Origin: Pseudomonadota bacterium
Lineage (GTDB): Bacteria; Pseudomonadota; Alphaproteobacteria; Rhizobiales; Pleomorphomonadaceae
Assembly (NCBI GenBank): GCA_018262505.1
Contig: JAGSYV010000004.1
Location: 1-64,000 of the forward strand
Reading direction: 5' to 3'
DNA: 64,000 bases
The position numbers and the translations under genes are program-made. The notes beneath the pieces were generated by a model that did no database searches, had not been told where the DNA came from, and worked only from the letters and a program-made list of their open reading frames with translations. Positions 11,324 to 19,954 of this stretch are shown here, piece after piece; positions within the stretch are counted from its first letter, which is position 1; the number at the start of each line of letters is the position of its first letter.

Positions 11324-12220
11324 ATGAAGCTGGCTCGACAGATGCCGCTCAACGCGCTCCGGGTGTTCGAGGCGGTATCGCGCTTGATGAGCTTCACCCG
11401 CGCCGGCGAGGAACTCGGCATGACGCAGACGGCGGTGAGCTATCAGGTGAAACTGCTGGAAGGGGTGCTGGGCGAGCTCCTGTTCCGCCGGTTGCCGCGC
11501 CGGATCGAGCTGACCGAGGCCGGGGAGCGTTTGAGACCTAAGGTGAGCGAGGCCTTCGCGCTGCTCGATGAAGCCATGGCGGCCGCCCGGACGGCGGTCG
11601 ACGAACAGCTCGTCATCAACACCACGCCGACATTTGCCGCCCATTGGCTGGCCCGTCGCATCGGCAACTTCCAGCTCGGCGCGCCGCACATCGCCGTGCG
11701 GCTGGTCGCCGACAATACGCCAATGGATTTCGGGCGCGATCCCGGCGACGTCGCCATCCGTTTTGGCAAAGGTGACTGGCCGGGCCTTGTCGCCCATCAC
11801 GTCATGGATCTCGACTGTGCGCCAATGCTCAGTCCGTCGTTGCTCGACTGGGTCAAGCCGCTCGACAACCCGCGCGACCTCCTCAAATGCAAGATCATCG
11901 ATCCCGGCGATCCCTGGTGGCGGCGCTGGTTCGATGCCGCTGGCGTGCCCGACGCCGACCTTGAGGGGCGACAGCGCAACCTGTTCGGCTCGCAGACGCT
12001 GGAGGCGAGTTCGGCCATCGCCGGCCACGGCGTTGCCATCCTGACGCCAGCCTTCTACCGCGAGGAGCTGGCAGCCGGCCGGCTGATCATGCCGTTCGAC
12101 CTGACCTGCAGCGACGGCTCCGCCTACTGGCTGGTCTATCCGGAAAACCGCCGCAGCCAGCCGAAGATCCGCGCTTTTCGCGACTGGCTGCTGAAAGACA
12201 TTGAGGTGCACCCGCTCTGA
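11324..12220 (+). CDS. LysR-family transcriptional regulator (GcvA-like)
   Basis: A 298-residue LysR regulator. The N-terminal winged helix (residues 8-67: LNALRVFEAVSRLMSFTRAG and LGMTQTAVSYQVKLLE) is followed by a periplasmic-binding-like effector domain. The opening PLNALRVFEAV and the domain style place it in the GcvA/AmpR subgroup. It is read divergently from the DUF1127 gene, which is its most likely but unproven target. Confidence 0.88.
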   Translation: MKLARQMPLNALRVFEAVSRLMSFTRAGEELGMTQTAVSYQVKLLEGVLGELLFRRLPRRIELTEAGERLRPKVSEAFALLDEAMAAARTAVDEQLVINTTPTFAAHWLARRIGNFQLGAPHIAVRLVADNTPMDFGRDPGDVAIRFGKGDWPGLVAHHVMDLDCAPMLSPSLLDWVKPLDNPRDLLKCKIIDPGDPWWRRWFDAAGVPDADLEGRQRNLFGSQTLEASSAIAGHGVAILTPAFYREELAAGRLIMPFDLTCSDGSAYWLVYPENRRSQPKIRAFRDWLLKDIEVHPL

Positions 12221-12319
12221 GCAACGTTTGGTTCACTGTATTTTTCTGAGATTTCCGCGCCTGGTTTACCGCCGGCGCCCGTCCAAAGCTGCAGAGGGAG
12301 TTTTTCCCGGAGGCAGCAG

Positions 12320-13231
12320 ATGTCGTCCCTTTCCGCCTTGACCAGCAATACCGGCAACCTTGCCGCCCTTTTCGGATCGTCGAGCAGCAAGGGGACGTCG
12401 GCTGCCACCGCCTTCGCGCCGCCCTCTTCCGAAGGACAGACCAGCAGTTCGACATCCAGCACGGTGTCGTCGGGCAGCGCTTTCTCATCGCTTGGCAGCG
12501 ACATGCAGTCGGCGCTGCTGTCTTTGCAAGAGGAGATGGGCGGAACGGATACAGCCACGATGCAACCGCCACCGCCTTCGGATACGTCGTCCACCACCTC
12601 GGCAAGCAACACGACCGTATCAGGGGATTCTGGCGAAGCGAGCAGTGCAGCCATGGCGCCACCGCCACCTCCGCCGCCGAATGGCTCGTCGGCTTCGTCG
12701 TCCACCACCTCGACGGCCGGCACGTCGGCAGACACGACCTCGGGGGAAACAACCGACACCGGCATGGAACCGCCTCCCCCTCCGCCGCCACCACAAATGA
12801 CGTCGGCAGCAAGTGATTCAGGCAGCGATGCTTCGACAGCGAGCTCGACCGATTCGGCTACGTCGGCAACATCAACAACTTCGACCGACAGCAGTTCGGC
12901 GTCTGACGGAACGTCATCATCCGACAGTACGTCGGCCGCCTCAGGCACCAGCGAAAGCAAAGAGGTGGTCAACACCACCTACCTCGACAACCCCGACGGC
13001 AGCACCACGATTACCGTCACCTATTCCGACGGCTCGACCAGTGTGACGACGACAGGCGGCCAAGGACAGTCGGCCTCCGGATCGGACACGTCCTCCGCCA
13101 GCCAGCCCTATAGCTTGGGCGCAGGAAATGGTGCGACGGGCAGCACCAGCCTGTCGCAGACCGCGAGCAATCTCTATGCGAGCATCGCCAATAGTGCCGC
13201 CGTCATGGGTTCGGCCGGTGTCGCGGCCTGA
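12320..13231 (+). CDS. Ser/Thr/Pro-rich low-complexity protein with three polyproline blocks
   Basis: A 303-residue protein I cannot assign. It is almost entirely Ser, Thr, Ala, Gly and Pro. Three short repeats have a Met followed by a proline run: residues 81-86, 112-120 and 149-158, about 35 residues apart. A short helical patch LGSDMQSALLSLQEEMG precedes them, and DGSTTITVTYSDGSTSVTTT forms a possible beta hairpin near residue 230. There is no signal peptide or membrane helix. A GGAGG ribosome site 7 bp before the ATG supports translation, and it shows the third-base GC bias of a real gene in this frame. Translation through 7-8 consecutive prolines would need EF-P. Role unknown. Confidence 0.6.
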   Translation: MSSLSALTSNTGNLAALFGSSSSKGTSAATAFAPPSSEGQTSSSTSSTVSSGSAFSSLGSDMQSALLSLQEEMGGTDTATMQPPPPSDTSSTTSASNTTVSGDSGEASSAAMAPPPPPPPNGSSASSSTTSTAGTSADTTSGETTDTGMEPPPPPPPPQMTSAASDSGSDASTASSTDSATSATSTTSTDSSSASDGTSSSDSTSAASGTSESKEVVNTTYLDNPDGSTTITVTYSDGSTSVTTTGGQGQSASGSDTSSASQPYSLGAGNGATGSTSLSQTASNLYASIANSAAVMGSAGVAA

Positions 13232-13237
13232 GGGAGC

Positions 13238-13570
13238 TCATCCAACTGTTGCGCTCGGCCCGAGGAGAATGATGGCCGCGCCAAGGAGACAGACCGCCGC
13301 TCCGACGATGTCCCAGCGGTCAGGCGCCTGCCGTTCCACCGCCCATAGCCAGACCAGCGAGGCGGCGATGTAGACGCCGCCATAGGCTGCGAAGACCCGG
13401 CCGGCCGCCGCGCTGTCGATGCGTGTCAGCACGAGCGCGAACAAGATAAGCGACAGTACGCCCGGCAACGTCCATAGCATGGACCTGCCGAGGCGCAACC
13501 ACGCCCAGAAGGCGAAGCAACCGGCGATTTCGAAAAAGGCGGCCAATAGCTGGAGGAGAATGAACCTCAC
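13238..13570 (-). CDS. ynfA: YnfA family inner-membrane protein (UPF0060)
   Basis: A 110-residue protein with four membrane helices. The opening [22 protein letters not shown] and the central [16 protein letters not shown] are the UPF0060/YnfA signature. It is related to the small multidrug resistance superfamily, but a transported substrate is not established for most members. The likely start is a GTG at 13570, 5 bp after the popZ stop, so the two genes form one unit. Convergent with the Ser/Pro-rich gene. Confidence 0.85.
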   Translation of the reverse strand: MRFILLQLLAAFFEIAGCFAFWAWLRLGRSMLWTLPGVLSLILFALVLTRIDSAAAGRVFAAYGGVYIAASLVWLWAVERQAPDRWDIVGAAVCLLGAAIILLGPSATVG

Positions 13571-13575
13571 GCCGC

Positions 13576-14226
13576 TCAGCGACCGCGCGACACGCGCTCG
13601 ATCTCGGCACGCACCAGCCGCTCCACGATCACCGGCAGGTTTTCATCCAGCCAGGCATGCAGCATCGGTCGCAGCATCTCCTTGACGAGATCGTCGAGCG
13701 TCCGCCCGTTGGCGGCCAGCACAGTGTGGCTCAGTTGGCCGAAGGCAGACTGGACGGTGGCACTGGCAGCGGCGGAGACCAACGGCTCATCCATCTCTGG
13801 CTCGGGCACCGGGCGGGCGCGCGGCGCTTCCGCTCTCGGAGGTTCGGGCCGGCGTGGCGGCTCGGGAATCGGTTCGGCGAAGGCAACTTCGGCCTCGTCG
13901 TCCTCCAGCCCCTCTACCAGTTCCAGCGCCTCGGCTTCGTCGACAGTGCCAACATCGGCAAGGTCGAGCACTTCGGGCTCGTCCCCGTCGTCGGCGTCGT
14001 CGACATCCATCTCAGGCTCGGCCTCGTCGTCGCCAGATTGGGCGAACAGCTTATCGAGATCCTCCTCGGAAATATGCTCGTCCTCGAGCGCCGGCTTGGC
14101 CATGGTCTCGACCTCCGGTTTGGGAGCAGCCGCCTTGGCCGGAGCGGACTTCTTGGGTGCAGCCGCCTCCTTGCCGTCGGGTTCGTCGGCAATGATCCGC
14201 CGGATGGAAGCCAGGATCTCTTCCAT
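13576..14226 (-). CDS. popZ: PopZ-like polar organising protein (DUF2497)
   Basis: A 216-residue protein with the three-part PopZ layout: N-terminal helix [15 protein letters not shown], which binds client proteins in Caulobacter; a long acidic Pro/Glu/Asp-rich disordered middle; and the C-terminal oligomerisation helices [22 protein letters not shown] and [14 protein letters not shown]. PopZ condensates anchor the chromosome origin at the pole. Homology-like sequence (AKSGHESAEPS) continues upstream in frame without a clear start codon or ribosome site, so the true start may lie further upstream. Confidence 0.85.
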   Translation of the reverse strand: MEEILASIRRIIADEPDGKEAAAPKKSAPAKAAAPKPEVETMAKPALEDEHISEEDLDKLFAQSGDDEAEPEMDVDDADDGDEPEVLDLADVGTVDEAEALELVEGLEDDEAEVAFAEPIPEPPRRPEPPRAEAPRARPVPEPEMDEPLVSAAASATVQSAFGQLSHTVLAANGRTLDDLVKEMLRPMLHAWLDENLPVIVERLVRAEIERVSRGR

Positions 14227-14449
14227 TGAAGGTTCGGCGGACTCATGGCCAGATTTCGCACGGCACCTGAGGGCTGAGCGGCTTCTAACCGCCCTTCGGA
14301 GCGAAACCGAAACGCCAACACGCACAGCGACCACCGGCAAGCACCAGCGAAACGCCTGATTCGACCCCTGAAGTATAGATTAGTTAACGCTGCTGAAAAC
14401 GGTTTGCGCCGGAAATCCGATGGTTATCCCCGGCGCCCCATTTGAAGCG

Positions 14450-15880
14450 TCAGCGACCGTCCGGCGTGCGCAGTCCGATCCACTTGTCGCGAACCTGTTC
14501 GTAATGATGCTCGGGCTGGTAGGCGACGACCTTGAGGCCAAGGCGTTCGCGGTCGAGGCGGCCCATGGCGGCAACCACGCTATAGCTGGCCACCACGAAC
14601 TGCGCCTGGGCGCCGACCTCGGACAGACGGGCGTCGATCAAGGTGCTCTGGGCATTGAGAACGTCGAGCGTTGTCCGCTGACCCACCTTCTGTTCCTCGA
14701 CGACGCCTTCGAGCGCCAACCGGCTCGCCTTCACCGACGCCTCGGCGGCAACGATCTGGGCCTTGGCCGATTCAAGCGTGCTCCAGGCCTGGGTCAGCGC
14801 GGCATCCACCGACATGCGCGCCACGTCGATTTGCAGTTTGGCCTGACCGAGCTCTTCCTTGGCCTGACGAACGGTAGCGTACTCACCGCCGCCCTGATAG
14901 ATTGGGATGGACAAAACGGCGGCGACCGACCCATCGAGCGTGCGCGCCCGCTCCGGCGTCGTCGTGCTGTTCGTCACGTTGCCGGCGAAGGTGCTGCCGA
15001 CGGTCCCTTGCAAAACGAAGCTCGGCAGCAAGGCGCCTTCTTCGATCTCCACGTTGTAGGATGCCGTGTCGGCATTATAGGTTGCCGCGCGGATCGCCGG
15101 ATGCTCGGTGCGCGAGGCATCCACCGCCGCCGACAATTTGGCGGGCAAAAGCTTGGTAACGGGACCGGGCGAGCGCAGCCCCTTCGGCTCGTGACCCACC
15201 ACCTTGATATAATTGCCCCGCGCGGTCATCAGATCCGCCTGAGCCGAACTGACGGCCGATGTCGCCGCGGCCAGCGCTGCCTGGGCCTGCGATACGTCGG
15301 TCCGCGTGCCCTCACCCACCGAGAATCGGTCGTTGGCGGCCCGCACCTGCTCTTGCAGGAAGGCGACGTTGGACTGGCGCAGTTCGAGCACCTGCCCCGA
15401 CAGGATGACGTTCATGTAGGCGGAGGCAGTCTCGAGCAGGGTCGACTGTTCGGTATTGCGCAACTGCTCGCGCGACGCCTTCACGGCCGATTCTGCTTTC
15501 TTGACGCCATTTTCGATCCGCCCGCCCATGTAGAGGGGCTGGACGATCTGAATCTGTCCTTGCACGGCGCCGGTATCGGTATAGGTGCTGGCCCAATTCG
15601 AGGAGCCCGTGTTGCGAAACCGAGTGTCGGTGGCGGTGATACCGGCAGAAACCTGGCCGTTGATTGTCGGCCGATAGCCGGACAGCGCTTGAGGAACATT
15701 TTCATCGACGGCTCGTGTTCCCGCTCGCGCCGCATTGAGCGACGGATTGTTGGCATAAGCCGCCGCCATCGCCTCCTGCATCGATTCCGCCGAGGCGACG
15801 CCAGGCATGGCGACAAGGAGGCCAAGCGCGGCCGACAGGTACAAAGAGGGACGGAACGCCACGAGACACCTCATTTTCAT
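14450..15880 (-). CDS. tolC: TolC-family outer-membrane efflux channel
   Basis: A 476-residue outer-membrane factor that provides the exit duct for type I secretion and RND/ABC efflux pumps. A signal peptide (about residues 1-31, ending GVASAES) is followed by the two internally repeated OEP halves, with SMQEAMAAAYANNPSL and GTRTDVSQAQAAL in the first and GQRTTLDVLNAQSTLIDAR in the second. No pump genes are adjacent, so it probably serves several systems. Followed by the PCMT-family gene in the order common in Hyphomicrobiales. Confidence 0.9.
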   Translation of the reverse strand: MKMRCLVAFRPSLYLSAALGLLVAMPGVASAESMQEAMAAAYANNPSLNAARAGTRAVDENVPQALSGYRPTINGQVSAGITATDTRFRNTGSSNWASTYTDTGAVQGQIQIVQPLYMGGRIENGVKKAESAVKASREQLRNTEQSTLLETASAYMNVILSGQVLELRQSNVAFLQEQVRAANDRFSVGEGTRTDVSQAQAALAAATSAVSSAQADLMTARGNYIKVVGHEPKGLRSPGPVTKLLPAKLSAAVDASRTEHPAIRAATYNADTASYNVEIEEGALLPSFVLQGTVGSTFAGNVTNSTTTPERARTLDGSVAAVLSIPIYQGGGEYATVRQAKEELGQAKLQIDVARMSVDAALTQAWSTLESAKAQIVAAEASVKASRLALEGVVEEQKVGQRTTLDVLNAQSTLIDARLSEVGAQAQFVVASYSVVAAMGRLDRERLGLKVVAYQPEHHYEQVRDKWIGLRTPDGR

Positions 15881-16157
15881 CGCAGTCCAACGCGATATAG
15901 CCGGCCATTGCAGCTAGGTCTTATCACGCCTTCGCGAGAAAGCCGTGAGATCGCCACATTTGCTAAAAAAACGTTAATCGTTCGGCGACGGACTATAGCC
16001 GATGAGCGGACGAACGGAAGCGCGGCCGGCGGGGTGGCGGCGAATTCAGTCAAATCGATGCACAGAAATCACAGCGGTCCCGCAAGACCAGCCGCATAGC
16101 TTTACGCTGGCGGGCGGCGGGCTACAGTCGTGCGGACCGTACCGTTACAGAGCGGAA

Positions 16158-16814
16158 CTAGAAGGCGAAAGACTCAGCCGCCTGAAATCCCGGCAATACC
16201 GGAACCGATGCATTGAACAACGCACGGCCGGAAACCCCGGCATCGCCGCGTGTATAAAGCTTTGCCCAGGGCGCGCTTTCCCCCTCTTCGACGAGGAGCA
16301 GCCGTCCGCCCTTGGCGAGCTGGCCGGCAACGGCCTCGGGGAAGGTTGCAACGGCGCCATTGAAGATGACGACATCGAATGGCGCGGCATCCGCCACGCC
16401 CTTGACCAGCAACGCCTCGACCACAGCAACGTTGGTAAGGCCGGCCAGCCGACGGCGAGCGATGGTCGCCAGCTCAGGATCCTGTTCCAGCGCGACGACC
16501 GATCCGGCGAGGCGGGCCATGACGGCAGCGCCATAACCTGTGGCCGTGCCGACTTCGAGAACCTTGTCGGTCGACTTGATGCTCGCATACTGCAGCAGCC
16601 GGGCGAGCACCATCGGCTGGATCAGAACGCGCGCCGCGCGTCCGTTGCCAAGCGGCAGATCGCGATCAAGGTAGGCAAGCGGCTTTTGATCTTCCGGCGC
16701 GAAATCCTCGCGCGCCACCTCGCCCATCGCATCGATGATGCGAAGATCGGTGACATCGTTCGGCCTCACCTGGCCGTCGACCATCTTGGTGCGCAACGCC
16801 GGAAAATCGACCAT
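16158..16814 (-). CDS. pcm: Protein-L-isoaspartate O-methyltransferase family protein
   Basis: A 218-residue SAM-dependent methyltransferase of the PCMT family, annotated as repairing isoaspartyl damage. The SAM loop VLEVGTATGYGAAVMARL, the QPMVLARLLQ segment and the opening RTKMVDGQVRPNDV fit the short alphaproteobacterial branch encoded next to tolC, whose true substrate is less certain. The ATG at 16814 is chosen because it begins the conserved region; a 14-residue extension has no similarity. It is the last host gene before the prophage. Confidence 0.8.
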   Translation of the reverse strand: MVDFPALRTKMVDGQVRPNDVTDLRIIDAMGEVAREDFAPEDQKPLAYLDRDLPLGNGRAARVLIQPMVLARLLQYASIKSTDKVLEVGTATGYGAAVMARLAGSVVALEQDPELATIARRRLAGLTNVAVVEALLVKGVADAAPFDVVIFNGAVATFPEAVAGQLAKGGRLLLVEEGESAPWAKLYTRGDAGVSGRALFNASVPVLPGFQAAESFAF

Positions 16815-17014
16815 GGATCCACGCCCCCTGCCGGAACTCTCTGTTGGATCCTCCAATAGCCGCCCCCCTCATCCGAAACAAGAGCTTCTACGCAGCTTTG
16901 CGGAGTGTTGAGAGACGACGCCTGGGAACAAAAGGCTCGCCCGCACGAAAGGTAGGCGCGCATCAAGGCGGCCGCGCGCGATGAACCGTGAGAAATTCGA
17001 CATTCTTTGAAATT

Positions 17015-17030
17015 TGGAGGCCACGGAGGG
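17015..17030. other. attL core (prophage left end)
   Basis: TGGAGGCCACGGAGGG at 17015-17030 repeats exactly the last 16 bases of tRNA-Cys (55977-55992, read on +). The matching block includes the CCA end, acceptor 3' strand and part of the T arm, the usual identity segment for tyrosine-integrase elements that enter tRNA 3' ends. The region 16815-17227 contains no gene apart from this site and the arm-like repeats. Confidence 0.8.
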
Positions 17031-17068
17031 GCCTCGCGATTCGCGCAGTGTCAACGTGTTAGACCTCA

Positions 17069-17126
17069 GTGAGAAAGCCGCAAACTGATATCGAACAAAA
17101 GGCTTTTCAGGAGCACTTTCTCACCG
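17069..17126. promoter_or_regulatory. Candidate integrase arm-type sites, left end
   Basis: GTGAGAAAG at 17069-17077 and CTTTCTCACCG at 17116-17126 form an inverted pair just inside attL. The same words occur as an inverted pair just inside attR (55894-55904 and 55922-55932). Repeated 10-11 bp words flanking both att cores are what integrase arm-binding sites look like. Confidence 0.45.
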
Positions 17127-17227
17127 CGCGCGACGGCATTCTGGCGTCGTCAGCATCGGCCGCAGCACATAGCCGGCGACATCCGATCCATCCAACGAGC
17201 AAGATATAGCGCAGTTCGGGCGTCATC

Positions 17228-17557
17228 GTGACCATGCGCATTCTGCCCGCGTTGGCGGACCCCATTGCCATGAGGGCGACCGGCGCCAAGACACTATTGC
17301 TCTCAGGCTGGGGCAACCCCTTCGCCATGAAGGGCGTCGGCAACTGGTTCCGCGACCGATGTGACGAGGCCGGCATACCAGCCTCGGCCAACGGTCTTCG
17401 CAAAGCAGCCGCCACGCGATGCACTGAAAGCGGCACACCCGCGAGCAAACTCGTGGCCATGTTTGGCTGGACGCCATTGCAGGAGGCGGAACGATATGTG
17501 GCAGAGGGGACGCGGCTCGGCCCCAAAGGATCAGAAAGTCTCAAGGACAGCCACTAG
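17228..17557 (+). pseudogene. C-terminal remnant of a tyrosine recombinase
   Basis: About 109 codons align with the catalytic C-terminal end of the prophage integrase at 54.8 kb: GNPFAMKGVGNWFRDRC (versus GKPFSVKGLGQWFKARC), NGLRKAAATR (HGLRKAGAT in the intact enzyme) and FGWTPLQEAERYV (FGWENSEQADVYT). The N-terminal domain, the first catalytic Arg and the HxxR His (here Asn) are missing, so it is inactive. It marks an earlier integration or an exchange at this end. Confidence 0.75.
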
Positions 17558-17726
17558 GCACACCCAGCCTCAATCTCCAGGTTTTCTTCGCCACCACTCC
17601 ACACCAACCGTATCCAAAATAGGTATTTGCGATCCATTGCGGCGCGCAAGTTTTAAGGCATAAGTTGCATTCTGGCGCATTCTGCATGCAAAATTGCAGT
17701 TTTCAACCTCGGTAATGGGGAAGCAG

Positions 17727-18317
17727 ATGCAACTGAGACTTTGGGCAGCCGCCGCAATATACCTAGGGTCCTATCTGCCCCTTTCTTTCATACTTTTAGC
17801 TCAAGATTTTCGCTACGACTGCTCGCAGTCAATATTCACTTTGGACAATATAAAATCATATTTTTTCAACGTACCACCATTTAATCATACAGCGCTCTCG
17901 CTATCAATATTTGGCGTCTGCTTGCTAGGCATGATGTTTTCGGCGTTCATTTTCCGGGTAACGAAATACAAAAGAACAATAAAGATCCGAAAACTTAAGT
18001 ACATACCATCTGAACTAATGAATTATACGTTGCCATATATCGTTTCCTTCATGGGGATCGGATATAATGACGGCAGTAAACTAGTCGGAATAATCATATT
18101 TTTGATTTGGATTTTCTGGATAACGTATAAATCTGGGCAAATAATACTAAATCCAATGCTTGTTGTATTCGGATGGAGACTCTATGAAGTGTCCTTCTCA
18201 TATGGAATTGAAGAACAAGAGCATGATGGGTTCATTCTCTCGAACGAGTATTTCGAGGTAAATGACGTCCTAAAATATAGCGACGTGCAAGATGTCATGA
18301 TCGCTCGCAAGCCGTAA
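17727..18317 (+). CDS. kwaA: Kiwa antiphage defence membrane protein KwaA
   Basis: A 196-residue AT-rich gene product with four predicted membrane helices (about residues 5-25, 55-78, 97-112 and 116-135). After the last helix comes NPMLVVFGWRLYEVSF, the conserved KwaA turn, and a short cytoplasmic tail. In the Kiwa system the membrane protein KwaA detects infection and works with KwaB. The partner gene lies 15 bp downstream. The ATG at 17727 is preferred over 17715 for its GGGGAAG ribosome site. Its base composition is far below the 60-65% GC of neighbouring phage genes, a sign of separate acquisition. The assignment is from pattern recognition and gene pairing. Confidence 0.7.
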   Translation: MQLRLWAAAAIYLGSYLPLSFILLAQDFRYDCSQSIFTLDNIKSYFFNVPPFNHTALSLSIFGVCLLGMMFSAFIFRVTKYKRTIKIRKLKYIPSELMNYTLPYIVSFMGIGYNDGSKLVGIIIFLIWIFWITYKSGQIILNPMLVVFGWRLYEVSFSYGIEEQEHDGFILSNEYFEVNDVLKYSDVQDVMIARKP

Positions 18318-18332
18318 GTTGGAGGGGGCACG

Positions 18333-19235
18333 ATGACCGAGCTGGCGGACCTTAAGGCATTCAATCCAACCGGATCGACAATAACCCTATGGACTTTCAA
18401 GGGGACGATTCCAGATGTAAACGGTCACTGGATCGAAACCACTGACCGACTAGATGCTGAATTAAGAGACGTCTTCAGCCACCAACTCGCGAGCGCTACC
18501 GAACAGATCGAATATGGCTTGCTAGCTGAAAATAATGAAAGCAGTGTTCTTCGCATCCCAACCGACGAGACAGATATACACGCGATAATAAGCGGCATGA
18601 CTAATTTTTCATCGAAAAGACGAATCAGAAGTGTAAAGACACTACAAAACGCAAGATTCTATGTTGCTTCTTTATTTAAAAACGATACGATCGTATTATG
18701 CGTAAAAAAAACGGACTCATCCTGGACAACAAAGTCTTCTAAGAATCTTATAAGCGCTATATTTTCTGAAAATCAACTCGATGTCAGCGAAAACGAGGCA
18801 TTTAGGATTTATAAAATTTTCGATTTCTTCATTTTTGGGGATAGCATATTCATACACAACAAGAAGAATTTCGAATCGATTGCGAATTACCGCGCTGCAC
18901 ACGAGAATGACTTCGCCGGGCTTCAGGCAGAGCCTGAATTCGTGGGAATATTTTCGGACACGGCACCACTAGTCCAATTTGTCGGAGAGAACAGAATTCA
19001 CTTAAGAAGGATTTCAGCCATCAGAATAAAATCCTTCTACAAGAATACTGATTTTATGGAGAACCTTAGGAGACTTTATATCGAATTTGGCTTGAACATT
19101 ATATTTAGTGCAGAAGGCAAGATTGTGCCTACGCCCGAGACATGTAAGGATATTATGACAGCGTTACTTGACCATCGATTACGATCTGGCTTTTCTGGCA
19201 ACACCTATGACGTGCCGGATGCTGTGGCAATTTAG
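18333..19235 (+). CDS. kwaB: Kiwa antiphage defence protein KwaB (DUF4868)
   Basis: A 300-residue cytoplasmic protein. The central segment LISAIFSENQLDVSEN, followed by YKIFDFFIFGDSIFIHNKKNFESI, is the DUF4868 signature of KwaB, the DNA-binding effector of Kiwa that blocks phage replication and late transcription. A strong GGAGGGGG ribosome site precedes the ATG, and the gene follows kwaA by 15 bp with the same AT-rich composition. Together they form a complete two-gene Kiwa locus near the left prophage end. Confidence 0.78.
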   Translation: MTELADLKAFNPTGSTITLWTFKGTIPDVNGHWIETTDRLDAELRDVFSHQLASATEQIEYGLLAENNESSVLRIPTDETDIHAIISGMTNFSSKRRIRSVKTLQNARFYVASLFKNDTIVLCVKKTDSSWTTKSSKNLISAIFSENQLDVSENEAFRIYKIFDFFIFGDSIFIHNKKNFESIANYRAAHENDFAGLQAEPEFVGIFSDTAPLVQFVGENRIHLRRISAIRIKSFYKNTDFMENLRRLYIEFGLNIIFSAEGKIVPTPETCKDIMTALLDHRLRSGFSGNTYDVPDAVAI

Positions 19236-19633
19236 GTCTGCGATCACCGAATAAAGCCCCCCTGTTCACCCTAGAGCAAATCCCGGGGATCATTACCCGG
19301 CTTCACCTCGAAGCGAGGTTGTAACGCAGCGAATATAGACCTCGCCCCGTGTCAATCCCTCACCTATCCCCATGGGAGGGACTAGGGCGAAAAAGACAAT
19401 TATTTCAACGATAGCTCGATTGGTTGGCACTCCCAACCGACTTAGTGACGTTGTTTCCCTTCAAGCGTTTAGGTGGCATGTGAGGGAGCCTAGGCGGCTC
19501 TGATTTCTTATGCCCTTTTTCTGTATGCCCCTCACCTATTAACGGTAGCAACAAGCCCATATTGCTCTTTTTTGTTGGCTCAATCTGAACCGATTCACCG
19601 GATTACACGCCTCGTTTGTAACGAGGTGTATCT
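19236..19633. other. Intergenic region with several hairpins, no gene seen
   Basis: A 398-bp non-coding stretch after kwaB. It holds small inverted repeats: CCTCG/CGAGG near 19309-19321, GTTGG/CCAAC near 19423-19437, GAGCC/GGCTC near 19485-19499, and CCTCGTT/AACGAGG near 19609-19626 directly before the next ATG. The 11-mer CCCTCACCTAT occurs twice (19357 and 19529). A small RNA or a boundary between separately acquired modules is possible but not shown. Confidence 0.4.
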
Positions 19634-19864
19634 ATGAGTAAGCAAGAAATCTGCGCGGCCGCCATGAGCAAAACGCTCGCCGAAATCATCGATCTCGGCG
19701 AAACGCTCTATGTCGAAAACCAGCGCATTCGCCAGGCAGCCGAGCTGCTGCTTCGATCAATCGAAAGCGACGACTCCCGCCTGGACAACTTGACGATCGA
19801 GCTCCTTCGCTCAATTCGCGACACGGCCGATTATTGTTGCCGCGTGCTCGACGGGCCGCGCTAG
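19634..19864 (+). CDS. Small hypothetical protein
   Basis: A 76-residue protein I do not recognise. It is predicted mostly alpha-helical (LAEIIDLGETLYVENQRIRQAAELLLRSI) with a Cys pair near the C-terminus (ADYCCRVLDG). It starts right after the CCTCGTT/AACGAGG hairpin and lies 90 bp before the serine recombinase. GC usage is like the prophage core rather than the Kiwa genes. Confidence 0.5.
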   Translation: MSKQEICAAAMSKTLAEIIDLGETLYVENQRIRQAAELLLRSIESDDSRLDNLTIELLRSIRDTADYCCRVLDGPR

Positions 19865-19954
19865 TCGCTTTTTCCGCGCCGCACGGGGGCGGCGCGGGAC
19901 TTGACGAGATGTCTCTCAACACATACTCTATTGATACACTCTCGGAGATTTCCC

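Noticed and set aside
12136-12978. Minus-strand frame of 280 codons, Val/Asp/Ser-rich, overlapping the Ser/Pro-rich gene and the lysR end
   Set aside because: No ribosome site, overlaps a well supported lysR gene, and its composition is what the reverse of a Ser/Thr/Pro gene gives. The + strand has a GGAGG site and a plausible repeat structure.
16857-17014. Search for an extra host gene between the methyltransferase gene and attL
   Set aside because: Short frames only, none with a ribosome site or family features.
17107-17544. Minus-strand frame over the integrase remnant, part of which (TPELRYILLVGW) looks slightly recombinase-like
   Set aside because: The plus strand has a clear collinear match to integrase C-termini; the minus-strand resemblance is short and could be chance.
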